Part shown: one piece after another, positions 35,080 through 46,512 of the stretch
Numbering within the stretch: position 1 is the first letter of the stretch
How the letters are laid out: the number at the start of each line of letters is the position of its first letter
NCBI GenBank assembly: GCA_963693315.1
Contig: OY856188.1
Coordinates: 201,997,602-202,061,601, forward strand
Length of the DNA stretch: 64,000 nucleotides
Direction of reading: 5' to 3'
From: Diogma glabrata
Lineage: Eukaryota > Arthropoda > Insecta > Diptera > Cylindrotomidae
Program-made: the position numbers and the translations under genes
Notes under the pieces: model-generated
Databases searched by the model: none
What the model was told of the DNA's origin: nothing
The model's input: only the letters and a program-made list of their open reading frames with translations

Positions 35080-35290
35080 AAAAAAAAAAAAAAAACGGCT
35101 GTAAAGTTTTACTTTACTGCCGCTAGAGAGAAGGCTAAAGTTGTACTTTTTTGACGTTTATTCAAAGCGGTAAGGTAGCGCAATTTTTATTTTTTTACGG
35201 CTGCTGTAAAGTAACTTTCATATTTTTACGGCGGCAGCAAAGTAGTTTTCATATTTTTACGGCGACAGTAAAGTAAAATAGCATGATATT
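35080..35290. repeat. Short repeats on TTTTTACGGCNGCAGTAAAGTA
   Basis: At least three ~37-bp units from ~35190 (CATATTTTTACGGCGGCAGC type), plus an inverted pair earlier (ACGGCTGTAAAG ... TTTACTGCCGCTAG at 35094-35125). The A-run at 35081 starts the block. Probably the remnant of a small element. Confidence 0.55.
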
Positions 35291-35454
35291 ATGAATTTGT
35301 TCGAAACAGAATGCATATTTCAGTTCATTTTAATGAATTAAAATCAATAAAATTAATTTCAGAAAATTTATTACCTCATATTACCTTTTTAAATCATATT
35401 TATAAAAAATTTAATGCATTTATTTCATATTTTTAAACAAATTTAAACGTTTGC

Positions 35455-35590
35455 CGAAAAAATAGTGTATTTAATTCGGAGCTAAAGTGACTTTTTGTGT
35501 TTCGTCTATAATTATAGCCAAACTATAGACTCAACACAAAAAGTAGCACTTTAGCTCCTAATTGAATGATACACTATTTTTTCTTCAAAT
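35455..35590. mobile_element. ~130-bp hairpin
   Basis: AAAAAATAGTGTATTTAATT and AATTGAATGATACACTATTT pair, as do GAGCTAAAGTGACTTTTTGTG and CACAAAAAGTAGCACTTTAG, around a loop near 35520. A non-coding foldback, MITE-like. Confidence 0.65.
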
Positions 35591-35934
35591 CTCCGACCAA
35601 AAAATATATAAAACCCTAAAATTCAAAAGATACTGAAAAAAATTGAAGAAAAACCAACAAACTACTCAAATTATCCAAAATAATCAGCAGCAAGAATCAT
35701 AGGTTTAACTGTATATTGAATTTTGTTTGAAATCTTGTTTTTCTTCTTCAAATTCTACTTTGAATAGATAAAATCCTCAAAAAATTAGGTGCACGAGCAC
35801 AACACAGTTTTATTTTTTTGATGTTGTTTACAATTTAAATTTAATTTATTTTCGCTATAAATTTTAATTCAAAACAAAAATACACTACAAAATCTCCTTG
35901 TAAGCAATAAGTACCGGTCAAATAAAATTAACAA

Positions 35935-36313
35935 GTCTGAAGTGTACCAATTGTCATGCGCAGATTACAACGCGATATATTTGGGATAAACAGGTCGTCG
36001 CTTTAAAACTCGCAGTTCCGAACATTTTCGTGCATTAAGATTGGGACCCACCAGTTCTACGTTTGCCAATCGCCTAATTTCCGAAAATCATAACCCTGAT
36101 TTTAAAAATCATCATAACACAAAGGTCTTACACATAGAAACCAAAGGTCGAAAACTGAATGTACTCGAATCATTTGAAATTCGTAAAGCCCTCTTTTTCA
36201 ATAACCAGGTTCTAAACGAACAAACGGATAATAAATTCTCTCCATTAACAAATCCAAATTTGTTTTACAAAAAGCCGCCACCAATACAGTACGTATACCA
36301 TACATATAAATAG
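35935..36313 (+). pseudogene. Penelope-like element GIY-YIG endonuclease, C-terminal remnant
   Basis: A CTNCHA Cys pair (35957) precedes a frameshift. Then YLG, a stop in place of the usual Gln, and TGRRFKTRSSEHFRALRLGPTS match the YIGQTGR.F..R..EH core of the GIY-YIG nuclease of Penelope-like elements. The open frame 36041-36313 continues with FANRLISENH and KGRKLNVLESFEIRKA, which contains the conserved Glu of the family (LE..EI). The nuclease nicks DNA to prime reverse transcription. The reverse transcriptase is absent. The 3' tail with CCGACGATG ... GTCGAAA follows at 36591-36615. Confidence 0.75.
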
Positions 36314-36584
36314 TGATCCATTGTCTTCTCAAAATAATTAAATATAATACATATTATGTTCAATATTTTATTTTTGTTTTTATTTGATTAAGTCTACTTA
36401 TTATTTATATATATTTTGTTAGTCATAAAATAAGTTTGTTTGTAATTTCTTTTCACACTTCAGGTCAGTCCTTTTGCAATAGAATTAAAATTAATAAAAA
36501 CTTTTAGTATAAGAAATCGAATTTTACCATAGAAAATTTAATATAAATAAGTTTAACCATCTCTATTATATTTAGTTTTATTGT

Positions 36585-36660
36585 AAGCTCCCGACGATGA
36601 CATAATAAGTCGAAATCGATTGAGTGGTTTATTATATATAAAATAATATAATAAATAAAA
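36585..36660 (+). other. Penelope-type 3' tail, hammerhead-like core
   Basis: CCGACGATG at 36591 and GTCGAAATCG at 36609 resemble the CUGANGA ... GAAA core of hammerhead ribozymes known in terminal repeats of Penelope-like elements. The first core position is C instead of U (CCGACGA for CUGANGA) and stems are short. Probably a decayed or lookalike motif. Confidence 0.35.
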
Positions 36661-39600
36661 TTTGAAACAGCAACAAGTGTTTAATTAACCTATGTATTAA
36701 AATGTTTCAACAAGTACCTACAGTAATATCTATACAACATATATACATGTAAAGTTTTTTTAAATAAATGGTTATAAAAAAAAATTAAAAATAATATTTG
36801 TAATTTCCAAACCGCCAGTTTTTTGGATCTTCAAGAACTGTCTGTCGTATATTAATTAGCCTGAGTTTTAACCGATTATTGAACACACTAATGTTAATAT
36901 GACTATGCACGTTTCTTAAAAAAAATTAAGAACTGCAAATTTTTATTTTTCGTATTTTCTTTTAACTACCGATCAATTAAAATGATTTCAAGATCCACAT
37001 TTATTTCTTTAAAAAATATGAATCTTCAACTAATTGATTAAATTAATTCCAAAAATTAATCAATTTTAATTATTTTTTTCCCATCGACTGTGCATTAATT
37101 GAATTCCATTTTACTCACTTTCATTAACGATACAAAAACAAATATAATTTTTTTATAATTCTTTGGTTATTTTGCATAAATTTTTTTCCCATTTAATTTT
37201 TTTAATTAATTACTCTCCTCTTAATTATTCACGAACTGTCTCACAATTACCAAAAATCCAAGTCAACATCAAGAAAATTTACAAAATGAGAAGCAAATAA
37301 AAACAATAATATTCCAGACGGGGTGAAGAGAAATAGTTGGATAAAAAAGACGATCGGTTGTATTGAAAGGATTGATTCACGTAGAAGAAAGTTGTTTAGG
37401 CAAATTAACGTTTATTGTTTTCCTCAATCAAAAGCTTTAGAGATAAAAATACATGCAGCTTTATTTTATCAAAAATTAAAAACAACGAAACTTGTTTGTC
37501 TAGAGATCAAATATTATAATGAACCCCTCACATTTTTTCATATCTTTCTAATATAGAATTTTTTTTTTAAATTTAAACTTTCCATTTTAATATGCTCCCA
37601 AAGGGCGATAATCAAAAACCAACCTACACATATTCACATAAAATATTAAAAATTCTAGTTAGTATCCAATGATAGTCACTAAAAGCAATATAAAACTTTT
37701 TAACATCCTTAAAAGCTTATCCACACCTTCTATTATTAAAAATAATGAATCCTAAATAAATCTCCTATTTACAATAAAACAAAGCAAAAATTAAGGGTCG
37801 AAAGCTTAACTCCATAAGATTAAATATGTATAAATAAAATACAATAAAAATAAAGGAAAAATAAATTTAATTAAACGAATAGAAAGTAAATATTCCTTGA
37901 AACATCAAAAAAAGGAGACTTCCAAAAAAAATTCTTTTCATTTATACATTATTTTTTCCTTAAGAAAATTAAATATGAAGACAGAGTTATAAAACAGTTA
38001 TCTTTTTTATTTATTTATTTTTTGTTTCCACTATAACTCTTAAGACCTATGTCTGACTGTTACATTATTTTATTTCTAATTCAATTCTTAATTCTTCTTG
38101 TGTGTGATCATCAAATACAAAAACAAAATGAAAACAAAAAGTTAAGAAAAATACATTTAATATTTTTTTCTTTTTATTTCCTTTTTTGCCTTTTTTTTCT
38201 TTTTGTTTTAATGAAAATAAAAAATAAAGTTTTAAATGCAAAAGAAAATTTAGAAATAAAACAAAAAAAAACTAACAGCAACAACAACAAAACGGAAAAG
38301 TTCTTATGTTAATATTTACTCATCTTAAAATTCTTAATTACAAAAAAACAACAAAATGAATGAATTAACGAGAAGATATAGTTGAGTCGTTGAGTTTTGT
38401 ATGTATACAGTTGAGTGATAAATTTATAGTGAAGAGTGGTAAGAAAATAATCTTTTATAAAAAAAACATCTTTGCAACAAAACCCTTACAATAATATACA
38501 ATTTCGGAAAAAAATTCTTTAGTTTGTACTAGATCACCATTCATAATTTGTAACAAATGTAATCTGAAAATTGAAACTCACACTTTAATTTCAACACCAA
38601 AATATTAAATAGACATAATGAATTAACTACCTACCTAAAAGAAAATATAACTAACTAAGAAATTCAAATAAAATAAAATTCCAATTGATTAATTACCTTT
38701 CTCAAAAAAAGGTTAAAAGTGATAATGAGTTAATTGGATTATAGAAGGAAAACGATTTTCTCATGTTCCATTTTCATAAGAATAATTAAGACACATTTCT
38801 TAATATACTTACAAAACATATATACATACCTTATTCTTACATACAAAAAACCTCTCCAACCACATTTTATTTTCACTTTCAACTTTTTCAAGTTTTGATA
38901 TCACAACTACATTTACACTTACCAATATCTTCTATACGAAAAGATTCAAACTTTTAGATATAGGTGGGTGAGAATGTTGGGAAAGATTACATTTTACTTT
39001 AAATTAACCACAACAAAATTGATGAAAGAAAATACAAATAGAAATTCAAATAAACGACATAATAAAAATTACTTTTTAACACTTTCCCTTATTTAATTTC
39101 TTAATATTTTCTTATTCCCTTTTTATGATTAGTTTTTTTTTTTTTTGGTTTTAGTGTTGAAGAATTTGAACCAAGGTGCAACTATGTTTATTAAGTTATA
39201 ATAATTTAAAGTTGGGCTACAATTAAAAGTAGTAACCATTTTGTGGTGAACTTTTCTTTTTGATGTATTTTCTTTTTCTTTAAGAAAACGAAATATTTTC
39301 TTGGTCAATTAGGAAAAATATTTTGGAAAATTTTGTTTAAATAGTTTGGGTTTTTTTGATTAATGAATGTCTAATGTCTAACTATTTTGTTGAGTTGATG
39401 AGTTCATAGAGCACATACATGGAATGGTTAAAAAATAGAACCGTTGATTGAGTGTTAATGGTCTTTCTATGGTGGATAAACATACCAAACTCTAGTTCTT
39501 TTTTGCCAATATAGGAAGTTTTTGGTTTTAGGTTGATTTTCGAAATCGGAATTTATCTAACATTTATGCAACGTTTTCTAGCAAACGGATGACCCGATTC

Positions 39601-39960
39601 AATAGAAAGTTGTGCATCGATATTTCTTAACGTAAGTTAGAGCCCCTTTTTGTGCTGAAGTTGTATCATTTGTTTGTTTGGTGGTTGGCAAAGATCTAAA
39701 AACGTTTTTTTGCAAATATGTATCATGAAAATGAATAATGAATAATGTCAAGGTCCACCAACTATTTTGTTTATCATCATATAAGATATTCATTAAGCAT
39801 AACGCAACCGCTTGAGATTTTGATAAAGTTTATGTATTTATATGATCCAAAATTATCGGAACGAGGAGTGGATAGTTGGCCTGAATATTTTTTTATTTTA
39901 AACTTGAATAAAATATAGTTCCTACATTAAATTTGTTAAAGATTAAGATTAAATTCGTTG
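36661..39960. other. AT-rich stretch, nothing recognised
   Basis: Long runs of A and T, no protein family motif in six frames, no long inverted or tandem repeats seen by eye. Longest open frames are under 100 codons and low-complexity. Plausibly unique intronic sequence. Confidence 0.5.
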
Positions 39961-39989
39961 TTAATATGTTGTACTGCGACGAAAATGAT

Positions 39990-41150
39990 CTATTGTACCC
40001 CACCCAACTACTTCCTGTTGAATACTCAAGAAGAGCACCTCCTCCAATCCAGCCTCCCTTAGGAATTTCAGGATGTGGAGAAAGTTAAGTTTATGCAGAT
40101 CGTGCCGGTCAATATTATACTGCCACAGATGCAACCATTTCGATGTATTACTGCGCTCGTTTGATTAAACTATCCAATCAACTCCTTGGACTGTCTTAAG
40201 CCCGCGGTGTTGTTCCAGTTTTTTACCATTCCACCATAATTACTTCCCACATCCTTTCGTGAATAGCTTTTGTCTCCAAACAAAAGGATGCCGGATTTTA
40301 GGAGATGTTAAAGCACCTCGCCTTGCCAATTTGTCGGCTTCTTTATTACCAGCGATACTGTAACTTTGTTACTATACCCAATCTTGTTTAGCTTGCTCAC
40401 ATAGTTTCTAAATTTCGGATGTGATAGTGTATGAGCTTAACGCGTCAACTGCTGATTTGCTGTCCGACAAGATGGCAATACTCTTGTTTTATATTTTCTT
40501 CCTTAGCTGAAGTCTGCGCAATTTTTCTAGCACATATTTCGGCTAGGGAGACACTTGGGTAAGTTCCCATAGGCTCAGAGTATTTCAAATACTCCTGCAC
40601 CTACCTCGGTCTTTGAACCAGATTAGGATTGAGGAAACTCAAGCAAGGGATTCTCCCTTGAAAAACTTTCTCGATATTTAGGCTCGATGATTTTTCACTT
40701 TTCCACACCCTGCATGCTGAATCTCAGTAGGGTTTTCTTTGATAAACTCTTTGATAAACCTGCAAGTGAAGTGGAACAAGTCCCAAAAGCATCTCCATTG
40801 ATGTGGTAAGACATGTTCTCATTGCCCCCGTGATGCAGATACAAGCCAGCCTCTGCACCTTTTCCAAGTTTGGCTTCCTGCTCCGTAAGTGATGGCTGGT
40901 CTCACTCTCATGGTATACATCCACCCTAGGATACCTGCGCTACACACCCATGTTTTACCCGCAAGATTTTTGCATACCATTAGAAGTCTTACGACTTTGC
41001 TTACCACTGCTTCCAAGTCTTCACAGGAGTTTACTATCGAAAATTACTATCATAGATCTAGTTTCCTCATTCCTGTGCAGATTCAATTAGGAGCCCTTCA
41101 TTATGATTGGATTCATAGTAATATTTATTTTCTTGGTGAATGGGACTACT
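39990..41150 (-). pseudogene. LOA/R1-like non-LTR element: RT end, linker and RNase H (3' part)
   Basis: Minus strand: VVPFTKK (41150), FDSKLL (41035), KVVRLLMVCKNLAGKTW and ILGWMYTM.VRPAITYG (41000-40890), KVQRLACICITGAMRT (40865-40820), LLGLVPLHLQV. Then comes an RNase H domain: YEPMGTYPSVS.AEVCA-like block (~40570), ILSDSKSAVDALSSYT with its catalytic Asp (40475-40425), and SIAGNKEADKLARRG with Asp (40360-40320). Motif order (RT thumb, linker, RNase H) fits the R1/LOA/Jockey group. Frameshifts and stops throughout. It continues upstream at 46489-47815, the two parts being separated by a 5.3-kb insertion. Confidence 0.8.
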
Positions 41151-41172
41151 TGATTGATTGATTGATTGATTG

Positions 41173-41700
41173 GACTGTAGGACCAAGCACTAGGCGAGAC
41201 TCCCGGATTACGGCCGGGCCACTTCCTACAGTCGTTTTACATATAACAATAGGTAAGGATAGGTAGGTAATTGTTAGTTAGGAGTGAACGACCCGGTTAC
41301 AGACACCTGGCAAATCGTATCTAGCTACTACTGTTACGAGACAATCACAAGGACAATCACCTATACATATAATCTGCAATCGCCAATCAGCAATCCCGTA
41401 TCTAAAATTTCTCGCCTGGAATCTCCGGTCGGAAACCTGTTATTCATGTAATTTATTAGTATAATAGGATGATGACTAAATTGTAGTCCTCTGCACTCTC
41501 CAATCTGAATCATGTTTTTAAAATCAATTAAAGCAAAAAAATTAATTGGTGTCCACCTATTTATATCAACGGAGCAAGCGCCAAATCTATTTTGGGTTTA
41601 ATAAAAAAATTTCTCGAACGAAGTTAATATAAAAATCCATAACACGGGTTATGGTAAATTAAAAGTATTTCTAGATTCAGTAGATATCCACGCAAAGACA

Positions 41701-41734
<34 letters not shown>

Positions 41735-41755
41735 TTTTTTTTTTTTTTTTTTAAA
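41173..41755 (-). other. 3'-UTR-like sequence and poly(T) run
   Basis: A GC-rich segment (ACTAGGCGAGACTCCCGG, 41191) lies next to the (TTGA)n tail. At 41708-41751 is a 40-bp T run broken by one A, i.e. a poly(A) on the minus strand. It abuts the 5' side of the Jockey/I-like coding region. Confidence 0.5.
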
Positions 41756-41756
41756 G

Positions 41757-42600
41757 ACCGAAAAGCGGACGTTTTTACGTTCACGCCTAAAGAACTGAGA
41801 AAGGAGATACTACTACTTAAAGGAATAAGTGGCGGATATACGGAGGAGGAGATAAAAAATGAAATGTTGGCGGAATGTCCGAATATAAAGTTCTCTAAAA
41901 TTCAACAATTTACAACTCCATATACAAAAAGAGCTAACACACAACTGAATATGTACACCTTACAGCTCGAAACAGGTCAAAACCTCAGTGAATTGTTAAA
42001 CATTAAATACCTGTTTCACCAGAGGATTCATTTCGAGAAACTAAAAAAACAGAAATCATACAATGCTTCAGGTGCCAAAGATTTGGGCATATAAGCCAAA
42101 ACTGTGCATTTAACAAGAGATGTGTGAAATGTGGAGATAACCATGAAGCAGGCCAATGTGCAAGAGAAAAGGGAAACCAAGAAAATAAACCGGCTGCCTG
42201 CATAAACTGCGGCAAGGAAGGTCACCCGGCAAACTACCGAGGATGTGAAGCATTTATTAAATTCAAGAACAACCGGGATATAAACAAGGAAAGGTAAGAG
42301 ACCTCCTAAACGCTAGAAAGGAAAGCGTCCTTAGGACCATAAACAACTTCACAACGCCAAACAGATCATTCGCGGATGTTATCAACCCAAATAGAGATAA
42401 AAACCCTGACAACAGCGAAAACTACATTTCAGACTTCTTTAATGAGTCCAACAAATTATTCTACATGCCTTTTGGTACTTTGTTAGATAAAATCAACCAA
42501 TTCTGGCCGAATTACATGAGAATCGAAAACAAAGGTCAAAAAACAGCTGAATACCTACAATTCATCATTTCTCTTACCCCAAAAATAAATATGAGCTGTA
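41757..42600 (+). pseudogene. Jockey/I-like ORF1 (Gag-like nucleic-acid-binding protein)
   Basis: The frame opens right after the T run with TFTPKELRKEILLLKG and an RRM-like region FTTPYTKRANTQLNMYTLQL. A frameshift at ~42050 moves it into three CCHC zinc knuckles: CFRCQRFGHISQNC (42069-42110), CVKCGDNHEAGQC and CINCGKEGHPANYRGC (to ~42250). The last is the pattern typical of Jockey/I ORF1. A second shift near 42290-42460 leads into the frame shared with ORF2. ORF1 protein coats the element RNA and takes it to the nucleus. No start codon is visible, so the 5' end is probably truncated. Confidence 0.8.
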
Positions 42601-45535
42601 ACAATATTTCAGTTTTAGCTTTGAACGCCAACTCAATAATATCCAACCACAAACGCCTTCAACTTTTTGAAACAATTAAACACATCAACCCGACTGCAGC
42701 TCTAATCTCAGAAACCCACCTTAATGGCAGACACAAGCTACACCTCGAAAATTTCAACATCATCAGACAAGATAAAAATGTAGGCACATCAATATTTATA
42801 AAAAAGAACATAAAGTTCAAAATTATTCCATTCGAGAGCCTGTCAATATCGGCAACCTTTATAGACATAAATTACATAGATGCTCAAAAGAGAAATCGCT
42901 CTCTGATAATAGGGGCCATCTATATCCCCAGTAACCTTGGTCAAGGTATGAAACTGGACCTAGATAACATTTTGAATTTATGTCAGAATAAAGACGAGGT
43001 AATCATTGGAGGGGACTTCAATGCCAGAAACAAAAGATGGGGAGATAGCGTAAATAACGTGAATGGCAATCAATTATCAAATATACTTGAGGAACCAGAC
43101 TGGATGAACTTCGAAATTGTAAACCCACCGGACCCAACGTTCCCGAGATCGGGTTCCTTCATTGATATGTTCTTAATATCGTCCAATTGTCTTCATAAAA
43201 CGGACAATCAATTAAACTATAAGTGCTCTACTTTACCAGGAATATCTGACCATTTTGCAATACAACTAAACATCACAATTAAAAATTTTAACCCGTTAAC
43301 AAACACTAAGAACCACATTTTATCTTTCAAACAAACAAACTGGGATACATACAAATCTGACCTAAGCTTTGCCCTCACGAACTTAAATATATCTCACTCG
43401 AGGAGTTAATCTAACGACGAAATTGAAAAAACTATTAATGAGATCAACGTAGCAATTATTAACACAAATCTTAAACATGCCAAACAAATGAGACCAAAGG
43501 ATTTAAAGTACGCCAATCTATCTGAAGTTGCACAGAAGATGCTCAAATTAAAACAAATCTGGTCCACCAAGCTAAAGAGGATATTTAGCAAACACAAAAA
43601 CAAAATCAATGCCGAATACAAAGAACTCAAAACGAGAATCGATTGTCTCAATACCTGCCTAAAAGACAACATTTCGAGTGAACTAAATACTAACTTCAGA
43701 CGAAGACTCGAGGCCATCAAACCTTCGCCTCGAGTTTTTAAGGAAATTAATAAGATTACCGTAGGGAAATGCGACAAAATAAATGTATCAAGAGACCCAA
43801 TCAAAAGAGGTGATAACATCTATATCGACCTAAACGAAAAACTAAACGCGTTTGCCGAATTCTACAAGGAAATATATAAGGAAAAATCCCAACTTATAAT
43901 CTAAACACAACAAATGAGGTCATAAATTTATGGAATAACATCTCAAGAGACAACGAAAAAGAATTGACGGAATTCTCTCAGCAAAACTCTGCGCTGAATC
44001 CGGGTAATCTAGAACTCTTCTGTAATACAAAGATTACGTCGGACACAATAAAAGCCCTAAACAATTAAAAAATCGATGGGACCGGACAATATTTCAAACT
44101 ACTTCATCAGGAAAGGTGTTAAACAACTGGCAGAGCCCCTAACGATCATTATAAACAACTGTTTGGATAACGGTTTCTTTCCAAATGCATGGAAGATAGC
44201 GAAACTTATACCTATCCCTAAAACTAACGCGTCACACGACATCAGAGACTTCAGGCCAATTTCGATGCTCTCAAATATAGGAAAAATTCTGGAAAAAATA
44301 ATAATGTTTAAATTGCTTTGATAATTTTGATATCATCCCTGATGAACAGTTCGGATTCAGGAAAGAACACTCTACAGAGCATGCGCTCTTATATCTCCAT
44401 GACAATATCGTCAAAGGACTAAACAACAGAAAATGCACAGTCTCTTGCACTTTAGACCTCGAAAAAGCTTTTGACCTCACATGGCCGAAAGGTCACATAT
44501 ACAAACTGCACAGGGCCAACACCCCGCCTTACTTAGTCCGCATTATAAAAGTTTCCTCACAAATAGAAAACTTTTTATTGAAATTGATAATCAGAAATCT
44601 AACACAATACCAGTGAATTCAGGAGTTCCGCAGGGATCCATACTTGGACCCTGGTTATTTAACACTTATATTCATGACATTCCAACTAGATTGTCCAATA
44701 ACTCCAAAACAGTTCTTTATGCTGATGACACTATAGTTTTCGCACAAGACGAAAGACCACATCTTGCATTAGATAAGATCTTAAAACACATTACATTCAT
44801 ACAAAAATTCTACAAAACCTGGAGAATAAATATTAATGTCGAAAAATGCCAATTAATTTGCTTTTGAAACTCAAGTGGAAGAGGACACCATCTAGCTGTA
44901 CGAGAAAGTAAACAATTAACTCTCCAAATCAATAATAGCGAAATCAAAACCGTCGATAAGATCAAATATCTAGGTGTTAATATCCAAAACAAAACTGTTT
45001 CAATCAACATATGAGAGCCACTATAAACAAAGCTAAAGGTGCAGCCGCGCTGCTAAAACCAATTCTGTCATCTAACAATGTTGAAAGCAAAACTAAGCTT
45101 CTTGTATATAAACATTAATAAGACCTATTTTAACTTACGCTTGCCCTATCTGGTTCACAATTAGTCCCACAGTAGCTAAGGAACTACTTGTCTTCGAAAG
45201 AAAAATCATCAGACATTGTCTCTCCAAATTTAGAAGGAAAAATAAAAAATATATACACAACAAGATTATTTATAAAGATTCGGGAATAACCCCTATTCTT
45301 CAATACTCTTACAATCTAGCCGTCACTAGACTAAAAAGACTGCAACATCACCCCAACCCTCTTATGAGGAGCATTTACCACGACAATGTCACAACTCCAC
45401 TGGAAAACGGTACCTACTACGTGTCACCGATCAGTTTAATAAACACAGAATCTCTCGTGTCTTTGCAAGCTAATAACTGCCTAAATCTTAATAAATTCTA
45501 CGAATCGAAAAATACCAGTCACTTGAGAGGTTAAA
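42590..45535 (+). pseudogene. Jockey/I-like ORF2: endonuclease and reverse transcriptase
   Basis: AP-type endonuclease: LALNANSIISN (42612), SETHLNG (42708), GGDFNARNKRWG (43008-43043) and GISDHFAI (43241), the full set of catalytic motifs. Linker, then RT: GPDNISNYFI (44077), LIPIPKT and FRPISMLSNIGKILEK (44207-44295), DEQFGFRKEHST (44341), LDLEKAFDL (44453; usual LDIEKAFD), GVPQGSILGPWLFN (44623), LYADDTIVF (44717-44743; YADD intact) and the thumb WRININVEKCQ. After a stop at 44867 a C-terminal region reads to SHLRG at 45532. Stops at ~43409, 44068, 44321 and 44867 and shifts make it dead, but the EN and YADD catalytic residues survive, so it is not very old. Confidence 0.85.
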
Positions 45536-46488
45536 GTACACACCCTGGCTTCGTGCTCCGTGATCTGAATAGGCGTGCACCAACCAATCTAAATTAGTAC
45601 AATACTTTATTGTTCCCTGTAAATATGTAAATAAATTAGTTTTGGTTTTAGGTAGTTCATAAACAGCGCTCAAATGCTGAAAAAAAACGTTTCATATAAT
45701 GCCCTGAGCAAGCATAAATTTTTCTAGTAAATAAGATACAGTTCATAATAAGTTGAATTAGAGAAAATACTGTAAATTGAATTAAAACAATTTTCATATA
45801 TCAAAAAATCAATTTTTGAAAAACGGTAGCACTTGACAGTTCTTGTCAGTGTATCCAACATATAAAAACAAACTATGTTTAGTTTTTTTTTTTTAGTAAC
45901 CGCTGTAAAATATACTTGTAAAATGAATGTTTCTAAAATGTCTCAATAAAGGAATTGAATTGAATTGAAATTAACAAAATTCAACACTCAATTTCAGTGT
46001 CAGCTTCACAATTCAAACAAATTTTATATATATTTTTGAACACACTAAAGCAATTTGACAGTCTTTATAAACATGTATAATCACAAAAATAACTTATTGA
46101 AAACAAAACAAACAATTGAACGATTAATTTATATATAACAAACTACATTGTATTAAAACATATACCTGATAAAACTTTATAGTATAAAAATGTTGATTTT
46201 TCTGTAGTTGTTGGTAATCCACTTTGATATTTTCTCATTGTAATTCCATCATGATTTTCTGTATCATTTTTTATTACAACAATATCATCATTAAAACTGT
46301 TTGAATTACATAAATCACATTTTTCCTCAAATTATTAAGATAATAATATGATATTATTCAATAAATAAAATAACCAATAAATTATTAATAAATGAACAAG
46401 AGAAAATTTAAATATTTATTTTGTTTTATATTAATTATATTAAGAGCAAAAATTTACACGTCTATTCACGATGAAATCACTTTCTCCT
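45536..46488. other. 3' tail of the Jockey/I-like copy and unassigned sequence
   Basis: The element appears to end near 45970 with AATAAAGG and (GAATT)n (GAATTGAATTGAATTGAA at 45952), a simple-repeat tail of the non-LTR kind. 45980-46488 has no recognisable content and would be the 5' part of the larger inserted element. Confidence 0.5.
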
Positions 46489-46512
46489 CCATTTTCTTGG
46501 TGAATGGGACTA

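Larger units (their letters stand above)
41127..46512. mobile_element. 5.3-kb insertion flanked by 24-bp target duplications
   Basis: A 24-bp word beginning ATTTTCTTGG and ending GGGACTACT is at 41127-41150 and again at 46489-46512. Both copies read VVPFTKK on the minus strand in the interrupted RT, so the duplication is real. The inserted DNA (41151-46488) starts at the left with a (TTGA/ATTG)n run (41151-41172). On the minus strand this is a (TCAA)n tail behind a GC-richer 3'-UTR-like stretch (41173-41300). I infer a minus-oriented non-LTR element, itself interrupted by the plus-oriented Jockey/I-like element. Confidence 0.75.

Noticed and set aside
41708..41751. 40-bp T run as a poly(A) signal of a plus-strand gene
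   Set aside because: Orientation is wrong for the plus-strand element. It is best explained as a minus-strand poly(A) or simple expansion.
43406..43819. Hydrophobic minus-strand frame over the Jockey/I-like ORF2
   Set aside because: Antisense shadow of the RT linker region, which reads on the plus strand.
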